Positions 7,188 through 14,861 of a stretch of 64,000 nt of DNA are shown here, one piece after another. Below the pieces are notes generated by a model, which worked only from the letters and a program-made list of their open reading frames with translations, searched no databases and had not been told where the DNA came from. The translations under genes were made by a program, and so were the position numbers. Each line of letters starts with the position of its first letter. The stretch's first letter is position 1. The stretch comes from Actinospica acidithermotolerans (lineage in GTDB: Bacteria; Actinomycetota; Actinomycetes; Streptomycetales; Catenulisporaceae): assembly GCF_018139625.1 (NCBI RefSeq), contig NZ_JAGSOH010000006.1, positions 57,151 through 121,150 of the forward strand, written 5' to 3'.

Positions 7188-8564
7188 ATGCCCGACAATC
7201 GGATGGACTGCCTCGTAGTCTTCGGCGCGACCGGCGACCTCGCCAAGCTCGAGACCTTCCCCGCGCTGGTCGGGCTCGTGGAGCGGGACGTGCTCGACGT
7301 GCCCGTGATCGGCGTGTCGAATACGGGCTGGAACCTGGACCGCTTCCGCGAGTACGCGGTCGCCTCGCTGCGGCACAACGACATCGACCCCGGCTCCCCG
7401 GCCGCGCGGCGCATGCTCGGCCTGCTTCGCTACGTGGACGGCGACCTCAACGATCAGAACACGTACGCCGCCGTCGCCGCCGAGATGCAGTCCGGCTCGC
7501 GCGCGCTGTTCTACTTGGAGGTTCCGCCCTCGCTCTTCGGCCGCATCGCCGACGGGCTGGCCCTGGCCGGGCTCGCGAAGAGCGGCCGGATCATGGTCGA
7601 GAAGCCCTTCGGCTTCGACCTCGACAGCGCCCGCGCGCTCAACGACACGCTGCACGAGCACTTCCCGGAGGGCTCGATCTACCGGGTCGACCACTGGCTC
7701 GGCCTCGAATCGGTCGGCAACGTGCACTTCGCGCGCTTCGCCAACGCCATCGTCGAGCCGATGCTCAACCGCACCTTCGTGCGGAGCATCCAGATCACGA
7801 TGGCCGAGGACTTCGGCGTCGCCGACCGCGGCCGCTTCTACGACCAGACCGGCGCGATCCGCGACGTCATGCAGAACCACATGCTCCAGGTGCTCGCCAC
7901 GATCCTCGCCGACCCGCCGCACGGCACCACCCTGGAATCCTGGGTCGAGGAGAAGTCGCAGGTCATCGCGTCGCTACGGCCGCTGACCCCGAAGGAGACG
8001 GTCTTCGGCCAGTACAAGGGCTACCGCGCCATCGACGGCGTGGCCGCCGACTCCGAGGTGGAGACCTACGCCGCGATCCGCCTGGCCTGCGACTCCTGGC
8101 GCTGGGCCGACGTGCCGATCGCGATCCGCGCCGGCAAGCTCATGCCCGTCACCGCCACCGATGTGACCGTCCAGTTCCGCCGCCCCCCGTACGACGCCTT
8201 CGGCCTCGCCGAGCCGCCGCCCGAGAACCGCCTCCGCTTCCGCATCTGGCCGGACACCGCGGTCGGCCTGACCGTGGCCGGCAAGAAGCCGGGCCCCGAG
8301 TGGCAGGCGGAGGCCCAGGAGCTGGACTTCAACCAGTCCCCGGGCCAGGACGTGCGCCCCTACGACCGCCTCATCGCGGCCGCCCTCACCGGCGAGCATT
8401 GGCTCTTCGCCCGCCAGGAGACCGTCGAAGCCGCCTGGCGCGTGGTCGACCCGATCCTCACCGGCGGCGTGCCCGTCCACGAATACCTCCCCGGCACCTG
8501 GGGCCCGCCCCAGGCCCACGAACTGACGGCCGACTTCGGCGGGTGGATCGATCCGGTGGTGTAA
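7188..8564 (+). CDS. Glucose-6-phosphate dehydrogenase-like protein with altered active-site motif
   Basis: A 458-residue member of the Zwf family. The N-terminal Rossmann motif FGATGDLAK (residues 12-20), VEKPFG (Lys139) and YDQTGAIRDVMQNHMLQ are conserved. The catalytic His169 is also present, but the family signature DHYLGKE reads DHWLGLE: the lysine that contacts the substrate phosphate is Leu173. The Arg that normally grips the NADP 2'-phosphate (G-x-A/S-R) is Asn45 in GVSNTGW. These changes suggest a different substrate, such as an unphosphorylated sugar, or different cofactor use (NAD). It follows gluconokinase by 43 bp. An ordinary G6PD role cannot be excluded. Family assignment is sure; the reaction is not. 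Confidence 0.8.
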   Translation: MPDNRMDCLVVFGATGDLAKLETFPALVGLVERDVLDVPVIGVSNTGWNLDRFREYAVASLRHNDIDPGSPAARRMLGLLRYVDGDLNDQNTYAAVAAEMQSGSRALFYLEVPPSLFGRIADGLALAGLAKSGRIMVEKPFGFDLDSARALNDTLHEHFPEGSIYRVDHWLGLESVGNVHFARFANAIVEPMLNRTFVRSIQITMAEDFGVADRGRFYDQTGAIRDVMQNHMLQVLATILADPPHGTTLESWVEEKSQVIASLRPLTPKETVFGQYKGYRAIDGVAADSEVETYAAIRLACDSWRWADVPIAIRAGKLMPVTATDVTVQFRRPPYDAFGLAEPPPENRLRFRIWPDTAVGLTVAGKKPGPEWQAEAQELDFNQSPGQDVRPYDRLIAAALTGEHWLFARQETVEAAWRVVDPILTGGVPVHEYLPGTWGPPQAHELTADFGGWIDPVV

Positions 8565-8583
8565 GGGCAGGGGTCCACACGCG

Positions 8584-9231
8584 TCATCCCAGCCCGTTGC
8601 GCTGCGCATACCCCACAGCCGCTGCACGGTCTTTGGAGGCAGTCTTCGCGAAGATCCGGTTCACGTGTGTCTTGATCGTGTGGCCGCTGAGGAACAACCT
8701 CGCGGCGATCTCCGGGTTCGTCAGGCCCTGCGCGATCAGCTGCAGGATCTCCGCCTCACGCTGCGTCAGACCGTCCGGCAGCGGCGGTGCGGCCGCCGGG
8801 GCGGCAGGGGCAGGCGCCGCAGCCGCCCTCATCAACGTCGTCCGGACTCGCGGGTCGAGAACTGCCAGGCCCTGCGTCGCCGCGTGGAGTGCGTTGGCGA
8901 TGTCCTTGCGGTCGGCGTCCTTCGTCAGGTAGCTGCGGGCGCCGGCGCGGAGGGCGTCGAGGACGAAGGCGTCTTCGAGGTACGTGGTCAGTACGACGAT
9001 TGCGACGTGCGGGTGAAGGGTGCGGAGGCGTCGGGTGGTCTCGATGCCGTTGAGGACCGGCATGTGCAAGTCGAGGAGGACGGCGTCCGGACGGTGCTCG
9101 GCGACGAGGGCGAGGACCTGCTCGCCGTCCGCGGCGGCCGCCGCGACGTCGATCTCGGGCAGCCCGCCCAGCAGTACGGCCAGGCCCTCGCGCACGCTGG
9201 TCTGATCGTCGGCCACGATGATGCGCAGCAT
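8584..9231 (-). CDS. NarL/FixJ-family response regulator (orphan)
   Basis: A 215-residue two-domain regulator. The receiver domain (residues 1-120) has the acidic pair Asp8-Asp9, the phosphorylation site Asp54 in VLLDLHMP, Thr83 and Lys104. An Ala/Pro linker leads to a LuxR-type helix-turn-helix (LTQREAEILQLIAQGLTNPEIAARLFLSGHTIKTHVNRIF). No histidine kinase gene is adjacent, so the partner must be encoded elsewhere. It lies 43 bp after a DUF1453 membrane protein gene on the same strand, possibly co-transcribed. Target genes are unknown. Confidence 0.92.
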   Translation of the reverse strand: MLRIIVADDQTSVREGLAVLLGGLPEIDVAAAAADGEQVLALVAEHRPDAVLLDLHMPVLNGIETTRRLRTLHPHVAIVVLTTYLEDAFVLDALRAGARSYLTKDADRKDIANALHAATQGLAVLDPRVRTTLMRAAAAPAPAAPAAAPPLPDGLTQREAEILQLIAQGLTNPEIAARLFLSGHTIKTHVNRIFAKTASKDRAAAVGYAQRNGLG

Positions 9232-9274
9232 CGAAGACTCCGTACCCTCAGCCCCTGGAGTACCCTCGTCGCCC

Positions 9275-9805
9275 TCAGTACCGCGAGCGGCCGCGGTCGA
9301 AGGCGCCGGCCATGAAGACGTTGCCGTCCTTCTCCGGCGCGAAGGGCACGCCCATCGCCATCGCCCGCGGCACGATCACTGCGGCCTGCGCCAGACGGTT
9401 CACGCCGAGGCCGAACAGCAGCGTCGCGGAGGAGGCGGCGACGTGGGCGTGCATGCCGTCGGCGATCACGAACGCGACGCCGCGCCACGCGAACAGGCCG
9501 AGCCAGAGCCAGACGCCGTACACCGGCAGCTGCGCCCAGAGGTAGCCGCCGCGCTCTTCGAGGCGGGTGATCGCGCCGAAGGCGAGGCCGATCAGCGCGG
9601 AACCGGCGGTGCCGATCGTGATCGCGACGACGTCGACGGTCTGCAGGTGCGCGGCGCCGTGGCCGTGCAGGTCGGTGAAGCCGATCACGGTCAGGATCGC
9701 CGGCAGCAGCACCGCGCGCTTGCCGCGCAGCGGCTCGCCGCGCAACTGCCGGAAGACGATCCAGCCGATGATCGCGACGACGGCGAGAATCTCGAGCCCG
9801 GACAT
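9275..9805 (-). CDS. DUF1453 family membrane protein
   Basis: A small integral membrane protein of 176 residues with about five hydrophobic segments (LEILAVVAIIGWIVF at the N-terminus, then AVLLPAILTVIGF, VVAITIGTAGSALIGLAFG, LPVYGVWLWLGLFAW and SATLLFGLGVNRL). A cytosolic RQLRGEPLRGKR segment follows the first helix, as in DUF1453/CcdC-like proteins. The ATG at 9805 is chosen because of a GGAGGGG ribosome site immediately upstream; the in-frame extension to 9874 lacks one. Function is unknown for the family. It may share an mRNA with the downstream response regulator, so a membrane-sensing link is possible but unproven. Confidence 0.8.
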   Translation of the reverse strand: MSGLEILAVVAIIGWIVFRQLRGEPLRGKRAVLLPAILTVIGFTDLHGHGAAHLQTVDVVAITIGTAGSALIGLAFGAITRLEERGGYLWAQLPVYGVWLWLGLFAWRGVAFVIADGMHAHVAASSATLLFGLGVNRLAQAAVIVPRAMAMGVPFAPEKDGNVFMAGAFDRGRSRY

Positions 9806-10035
9806 GTGGGTTTTCCCCTCCACGCTACGTCCGCCCTGTTCAGGCGGGCCGACCGGTCCGGCCGACGCATTCAACGTACGATTCGGGCCGGTCCTCGCAC
9901 GTCGGCGCGGAGGTAGAGGGCGGTATGAGATTCCGCGGGGCCGGTCTGGTACCGGCTCAAACCAGGGGTCGAGTCCGGAGCCGGGTCGGGCGTCAGGGGT
10001 CAGGTCGTGGGCGGGTCACGGGTCCGGGCGGGAGG

Positions 10036-10067
10036 CGAAGCGCGGCCGGCGGCGCGGCCGCGCTTCG
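10036..10067 (-). terminator. Hairpin terminator after the acyl-CoA dehydrogenase gene
   Basis: A perfect 13-bp inverted repeat CGAAGCGCGGCCG with a 6-nt loop lies 6 bases past the stop codon at 10074. There is no long U tract, which is usual for actinomycete terminators. Confidence 0.75.
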
Positions 10068-10073
10068 TTCGGC

Positions 10074-11252
10074 TCAGCGGAACGCGGACTGGCCGGTCAG
10101 CGCCTGGCCGACGACGAGGGTGTGGATCTCCTCGGTGCCCTCGTAGGTGAGCACGGACTCGAGGTTGTTCGCGTGGCGCAGCGGTGCGTACTCGAGGGAG
10201 ATGCCGTTCGCGCCGAGGATGGTGCGGCATTCGCGGGCTACGTCGAGGGCCGCGCGGACGTTGTTCAGCTTGCCGATGCTGATCTGCTCGGGGCGGATCC
10301 GGCCCGCCTCCTTCAGCTTGGCGAGGTGCAGCGAGAGCAGCATGCCGGTGTTCAGCGAGACGGCCATGTCGGCGAGTTTGCGCTGGGTGAGCTGGAAGCC
10401 GCTGATCGGGCGGTCGAACTGGATGCGGGAGTCGGCGTAGCGCAGCGCGGCCTGGAGGCTGTCGCGGCCGGCGCCGAGCGCGCCGAAGAGGATGCCGAAG
10501 CGCGCTTCGTTCAGGCAGCCGAGCGGAGCGCCGAGGCTGCGGGCCTCCGGCAGGCGCGCGGAGTCGGGCAGGCGGACGTCGGCGAAGGAGAGCTCTGAGG
10601 TCACCGAGGCGCGCATGGACAGCTTCTGCTTGATGTCGTGCGTGGTGAAGCCGGGCGTGCCGCGCGGGACCAGGAAGCCGCGGATGCCCTCCTCGGTCGA
10701 CGCCCAGACCGTGGCGACATCCGCGACGCCGCCGTTGGTGATCCACATCTTGGCGCCGTTGAGGATCCAGTCGCTCCCGTCGCGCACGGCGCGGGTGCTC
10801 ATGTTGGCCGGGTCGGAGCCGTGGTCCGGCTCGGTCAGGCCGAAGCAGCCGATCGCCTCGCCCGCGGCGAGCCGGGGCAGCCACTCCTGCTTCTGCTCCT
10901 CGGAGCCGTACCGCCAGATGGAGTACATGGCGAGCGAGCCCTGCACCGAGACGAAGCTGCGCAGGCCGGAGTCGACGGCCTCGAGCTCCAGACAGGCCAG
11001 GCCGTACGCGGTCGCACTGGTCCCGGCACAGCCGTAGCCGGTCAGGTGCATGCCGAGCACGCCCAGCTTGCCGAGTTCGGGCACCAGTTCGCGCGGGAAC
11101 GTCGCCGTCTCGAACCAGTCCGCGATGTGCGGCCGGACGTGGTCGTCCAGGAACGCCCGCACCGTCGCCTGGATGTCCCGCTCCTCCTCGCCGACCTGCG
11201 AGGAGATGTCCAGCAGGTCAAAGGGATCGTTGAGGGGTGACGTCGGTGTCAT
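10074..11252 (-). CDS. Acyl-CoA dehydrogenase, glutaryl-CoA dehydrogenase-like
   Basis: A 392-residue flavoprotein of the acyl-CoA dehydrogenase superfamily. GCFGLTEPDHGSDPANM and MWITNGGVAD are the FAD-binding signatures. Near the C-terminus LTYEGTEEIHTLVVGQALTGQSAFR holds the catalytic-base Glu of the glutaryl-CoA/short-chain group (Y-E-G-T) and the terminal FAD-binding run. The N-terminal region PFDLLDISSQVGEEERDIQATVR resembles glutaryl-CoA dehydrogenases. It overlaps the upstream family III CoA-transferase by ATGA, and that pairing is common in glutarate or related dicarboxylate activation: the transferase makes the CoA ester and this enzyme oxidises (and may decarboxylate) it. Substrate identity remains inference. 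Confidence 0.88.
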   Translation of the reverse strand: MTPTSPLNDPFDLLDISSQVGEEERDIQATVRAFLDDHVRPHIADWFETATFPRELVPELGKLGVLGMHLTGYGCAGTSATAYGLACLELEAVDSGLRSFVSVQGSLAMYSIWRYGSEEQKQEWLPRLAAGEAIGCFGLTEPDHGSDPANMSTRAVRDGSDWILNGAKMWITNGGVADVATVWASTEEGIRGFLVPRGTPGFTTHDIKQKLSMRASVTSELSFADVRLPDSARLPEARSLGAPLGCLNEARFGILFGALGAGRDSLQAALRYADSRIQFDRPISGFQLTQRKLADMAVSLNTGMLLSLHLAKLKEAGRIRPEQISIGKLNNVRAALDVARECRTILGANGISLEYAPLRHANNLESVLTYEGTEEIHTLVVGQALTGQSAFR

Positions 11253-12532
11253 GTCCGCTCCTTCGGGGCGTCGGCTGAGGGATCGATTGCGGCTACGGCT
11301 GAGGGCTCGACTGCGACTGCGCCGTCGGCGGCGTGTTCGCATCCGGTACCGGCATCGGCGGCGGTCTTGAGTTCGGCGCCTAGCCAGGCTCGCAGTTCGG
11401 CGGTGTGTTCGCCGAGGCGCGGCGGCCGCGAACGGTAGGCGGGCGGCGTGGCGGACAGGGCGATTGGGTTGGCGACCAGCGCGACCTGCTCGCCGTCCCG
11501 GCCGAGCTCGACGCGCGGGGCCAGGCCCAGGTCCTCGGCCAGCGCGAACGCTCCGGCCAGGTCGTTGACCGGACCGCACGGCACACCCTTCGGCGTCAGG
11601 CGCTCGAACCAGTCCGCCGCCGAACGGGTGCGCAGTCGCGCGCCGAGTTGTTCCGCCAACTGCTCCACGTGGGCGACGCGGGCCGGGTTCGTGGCGTAGC
11701 GCGGATCGTCGACGAGGCCGGGCAGGCCGACGACGTCGCAGAGGGCCGCGAACTGGCGGTCGTTGCCCACCGCGAGAACGAACGGCCGGTCGGCGGCGTC
11801 GAATACCTCGTACGGAGCAATGGACGGATGCCGGTTCCCGAGGATCCCGGGGACCACGCCGGCTCCGGTGAATCCGGCGCTCTGGTTCACCATCGAGGAC
11901 AGCAGCGTGCTGAGCAGGTTCACCTCGATGCGCTGGCCCTCGCCGGTCGCCTCGCGGTGGCGGAGCGCGGCGAGGATGCCGATCGCCGCGTGCAGGCCGG
12001 TGAGCACGTCGACGAGCGCGACTCCGGTCTTCACCGGCCGGCCGGGACCCGGACCGGTCACGCTCATCAGCCCGCCGACGGCCTGGACCAGCAGGTCGTA
12101 GCCCGGCAGCGACGCGCCCGCGCCCGAGCCGAAGCCGGTCACCGAGCAGTAGACGATGGCCGGGTTCAGTGCCCGCGCCGCGTCGTAGTCGAGGCCGCGG
12201 CGACTGAGCGTGCCGGGGCGGAAGTTCTCGACGAACACGTCGGCGCGGCGCACGAGCTCCCGGACCGCGGCCAGGTCGGCCGGGTCCTCGAGGTCGGCGG
12301 CGAAGGAGCGCTTGTTGCGGTTCACCGAGAGGAAGTACGTTGATTCGCCGTCCGCGAACGGCGGCCCCCAGGCGCGCGTGTCGTCGCCGGCCCCCGGCCG
12401 CTCGATCTTGATCACCTCGGCGCCCAGGTCCGCGAGCAGCATCGTCGCGTAGGGCGCGGCCAGGACCCGGCCGAAGTCGGCGATCAGGATCCCGGACAAC
12501 GGCAGCTGCGACCGAGACCGATCATCGTCCAT
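11249..12532 (-). CDS. Family III (CaiB/BaiF) CoA-transferase
   Basis: A 427-residue CoA-transferase of the formyl-CoA transferase/CaiB group. The opening PLSGILIADFGRVLAAPYATMLLADLGAEVIKIE is diagnostic. VNRNKRS and VFVENFRPG follow, and KTGVALVDVLTGLHAAIGILAAL contains the catalytic Asp that forms the aspartyl-CoA thioester. A conserved YEVF and a long Ala-rich C-terminal tail (about 35 residues) complete it. The ATG at 12532 has a GAGG about 8 bases upstream; a GTG at 12553 is an alternative. It is coupled to the acyl-CoA dehydrogenase, suggesting joint activation and oxidation of a dicarboxylic acid such as glutarate. Confidence 0.88.
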   Translation of the reverse strand: MDDDRSRSQLPLSGILIADFGRVLAAPYATMLLADLGAEVIKIERPGAGDDTRAWGPPFADGESTYFLSVNRNKRSFAADLEDPADLAAVRELVRRADVFVENFRPGTLSRRGLDYDAARALNPAIVYCSVTGFGSGAGASLPGYDLLVQAVGGLMSVTGPGPGRPVKTGVALVDVLTGLHAAIGILAALRHREATGEGQRIEVNLLSTLLSSMVNQSAGFTGAGVVPGILGNRHPSIAPYEVFDAADRPFVLAVGNDRQFAALCDVVGLPGLVDDPRYATNPARVAHVEQLAEQLGARLRTRSAADWFERLTPKGVPCGPVNDLAGAFALAEDLGLAPRVELGRDGEQVALVANPIALSATPPAYRSRPPRLGEHTAELRAWLGAELKTAADAGTGCEHAADGAVAVEPSAVAAIDPSADAPKERT

Positions 12533-12587
12533 TCGCACAGCCTCAGGGATCACGAGCGCTCCGTCAATTGGCAGATTGTCAACGCGA

Positions 12588-13940
12588 TCAGGGCGAGCCG
12601 CCGTAGTCGGCAACCGCGGGCAGGCCCGAGCACAGGTTGTCGTCGCCGTTTCGCGCCTCGGTGTCGATCGCGCCGGAGGAAGAGGTCGAGGGCGAGGGCG
12701 CCGGGCCGGCGTGGATGGCGTACGCGGCGAGCTCGGTCGGCACGTCCTGCGGGGGTAGGGTGCCGAACTCGGCGGCCGCGGGCGATCCCGGCAGCGGCTC
12801 GTCCTCGCGCAGGTAGTTCCACACCTCGTTGAAGCCGGTGCCGGGGATGAGCCGGTTCGCATCGGCGGGGTCCAGCTCGTAGGGCACGGTGATGTACTGC
12901 ATGTACTTCCGGTCCACCGTGCCCACGCTCTCCGCGAGCGAGATCATCGAGCTGACGCCGTCGAGGGCCGGGTCGACGGTGATGTTGCTCGTGACGGCGT
13001 TCGCGATGCGGTAGAGCGTGAGCGGGTTCTCGAGCGTCCCGTTCGCGGTGAGCTTGTCGAACAGCGAGGTCATGAACATCTGCTGCATCTGGATCCGCTG
13101 CGTGTCCATCCCGAGGGATAGCCCGTGCCGGTCGCGGACGAACTCCAGCGCGGTGTCGCCGCTGATCGTGTGAAGCCCGGCGCTCATCACCAGTCCGGAG
13201 TAGTTCGGATCGTCGATGCCGGGCGGCGGAATGCACACGGTCACGCCGCCAACGGCATCGGTCAGCTGCTCGAAGGCGTTGAAGGTGAGTTCCACGAAGT
13301 GGTCCACCCGGATGTCGGTCATCTGCTCGACCGTCGCGACCGCGCAGGCCGGGCCGCCGTAGTTCATCGCCGCGTCGAACATGTCCTGCGTGGAGCCGGG
13401 GACCGTCACGTTCGGGTCGAAGCGGCTCTGGCACGCGGGCCTGGCGACCTCCAGGTCGCGCGGGATCGAGACGATCTCCGCCCAGCGCCGGTCGGCCGCG
13501 AGGTGCACCAGGAACGCGGTGTCGGACAGGTCGGTGCCGTTCTTCGTCGCGTTGCCCAGGTGCGGGGCGTGCTGGCCGTCGCGGGTCTGCGAGCCGAGCA
13601 CGAGGATGTCCAGCGGCGTCTGGCCCTCGGCATTGGGCCGTGCGGTGGTCGGGCGATGGGTCAATCGGGCGAGGCTGACCGTGTCCACTCGGCTGAACAG
13701 GTGATGCACAAGGTAGAAGCCGGTGGCGGCGACCGCCAGCACCACGCCCGCCGCGCACAACGCCGTGACCTTGAGCAGCTTGCGCCGCCGGCGGCTGCCC
13801 CTCGTCGGATTCGCCGCTCGCTCGACCCGCCGCCTCGCACGTCCGCGCGGATCGAGTTCATCGAGATCCACATCTTCGTTGACATGCTCGCCGGACACCC
13901 TCTCACCCTCGCACGGCCGGCTCCGCGCGATGCCGGCCAT
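12588..13940 (-). CDS. LytR-CpsA-Psr (LCP) family cell-wall polymer ligase
   Basis: A 450-residue membrane-anchored LCP protein. A basic cytosolic N-terminus (GSRRRRKLLK) leads into one transmembrane helix around residues 56-79 (VTALCAAGVVLAVAATGFYLVHHLF). The extracellular LCP domain shows LDILVLGSQTRDG, SDTAFLVHLAADRRWAEIVSIPRDLEV, VDHFVELTFNAFEQLTDAVGGVTVCIP and ALEFVRDRHGLSLGMDTQRIQMQQMF, with the Arg and Asp residues that bind the polyprenyl pyrophosphate. The family transfers glycopolymers to peptidoglycan. The ATG at 13940 lies 6 bp after the stop of the upstream gene; a GTG at 13898 with a GAGGG site is an equally good start. Confidence 0.9.
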   Translation of the reverse strand: MAGIARSRPCEGERVSGEHVNEDVDLDELDPRGRARRRVERAANPTRGSRRRRKLLKVTALCAAGVVLAVAATGFYLVHHLFSRVDTVSLARLTHRPTTARPNAEGQTPLDILVLGSQTRDGQHAPHLGNATKNGTDLSDTAFLVHLAADRRWAEIVSIPRDLEVARPACQSRFDPNVTVPGSTQDMFDAAMNYGGPACAVATVEQMTDIRVDHFVELTFNAFEQLTDAVGGVTVCIPPPGIDDPNYSGLVMSAGLHTISGDTALEFVRDRHGLSLGMDTQRIQMQQMFMTSLFDKLTANGTLENPLTLYRIANAVTSNITVDPALDGVSSMISLAESVGTVDRKYMQYITVPYELDPADANRLIPGTGFNEVWNYLREDEPLPGSPAAAEFGTLPPQDVPTELAAYAIHAGPAPSPSTSSSGAIDTEARNGDDNLCSGLPAVADYGGSP

Positions 13941-13946
13941 TAGGCC

Positions 13947-14660
13947 TTACGGGGGAGGGGATAGCTGTCTCATCAGCACGTTCGGCGCTTCGACGAGACT
14001 CGGACCGTACCACGTCAGATGCCTGCCGCTGACGAGCGCGGCAGGCAGGCCGCGGAACGCCTCCGGGCCGTCCTCGGAGCTGAACGCGTACGGCTCGTCC
14101 GGCAGCACGACGAGATCCGCGGCCTGGGCCCGGAGATCGGCGAGTGCGATCTTCGGATAGCGCTCCTCGTGATGGGAGTACACGTTCTCGACGCCCAGTC
14201 TGCGCAGCACGTCGCCGGCGAACGTGTCGCGGCCGAGGACCATCCAGGGTCGGCGCCAGATCGGGATGAAGGCGCGCCGGACCGTCCCCGGCGACACCTC
14301 CGCCCACGCCGCTTCCGCCGCGTCGAGCCACGGCGGGCGCGGGAGTCTGCACGCCACCGTGAGCATTCGATCCAGCTCGCGAAAAGCCTGGTCGAGCGTG
14401 CGGATCTCGGTCACCCACACCGGCAACCCGGCCGCGCGCAGCGCATCGAGATCCGGCGCGCGGTTCTCCTCCTCGTTCGCGAGCACTACGTCCGGACGCA
14501 GCGCGATGATGCGCGCGATGCCAGGATTCTTCGTGCCGCCGATCCGCTCGACGTCGAGCCCGGCGGGATGCGTGCACCACGCGGTCGCGCCGACGATCAG
14601 CTCGGGCGCGCTCTCGGCTACCGCCTCGGTGAGTGACGGGACGAGGGAGACGATCCGCAT
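13947..14660 (-). CDS. BtuF-like helical-backbone metal receptor protein, no signal peptide
   Basis: A 237-residue protein with the fold of class III substrate-binding proteins. RIVSLVPSLTEAV and GATAWCTHPAGL form the N-terminal lobe, RIGGTKNPGIARIIALRPDVVLANEEENRA follows, then a backbone helix, then GRDTFAGDVLRRLGVENVY and DLVVLPDEPYAFS for the C-terminal lobe. This resembles vitamin B12- and siderophore-binding BtuF/FhuD proteins, but it starts with MRIVSL and has neither a lipobox nor a signal peptide. It is therefore probably cytoplasmic, as in a known subgroup annotated as cobalamin-binding proteins. It precedes the LCP gene by 6 bp without an obvious functional link. Confidence 0.8.
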   Translation of the reverse strand: MRIVSLVPSLTEAVAESAPELIVGATAWCTHPAGLDVERIGGTKNPGIARIIALRPDVVLANEEENRAPDLDALRAAGLPVWVTEIRTLDQAFRELDRMLTVACRLPRPPWLDAAEAAWAEVSPGTVRRAFIPIWRRPWMVLGRDTFAGDVLRRLGVENVYSHHEERYPKIALADLRAQAADLVVLPDEPYAFSSEDGPEAFRGLPAALVSGRHLTWYGPSLVEAPNVLMRQLSPPP

Positions 14661-14804
14661 CGCACCTTCTTAGCGTTCGGAGATGCCGGTGATGCGCCCG
14701 GGGGCGACGACCGGCGTGTCGACGGAGGCCGGCGCGCGCCGCGGCGGAGGGTTCAGGAGATCTCGCCCTTCGCGCCGCTGTAGGCGGGGGTGTCCGGGAA
14801 CAGG

Positions 14805-14843
14805 CCGGCCCGCCGAGGTGACGTACCCACCTCGACGGGCCGG
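14805..14843 (-). terminator. Terminator hairpin of the glpFKD operon
   Basis: The arms CCGGCCCGCCGAGGTG and CACCTCGACGGGCCGG pair at 15 of 16 positions around a 7-nt loop, starting 19 bases after the glpD stop codon. It lies in the 201-bp gap 14661-14861, which holds no other feature I can see. Confidence 0.75.
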
Positions 14844-14861
14844 TGCCCGGCTCTCCTCGCG

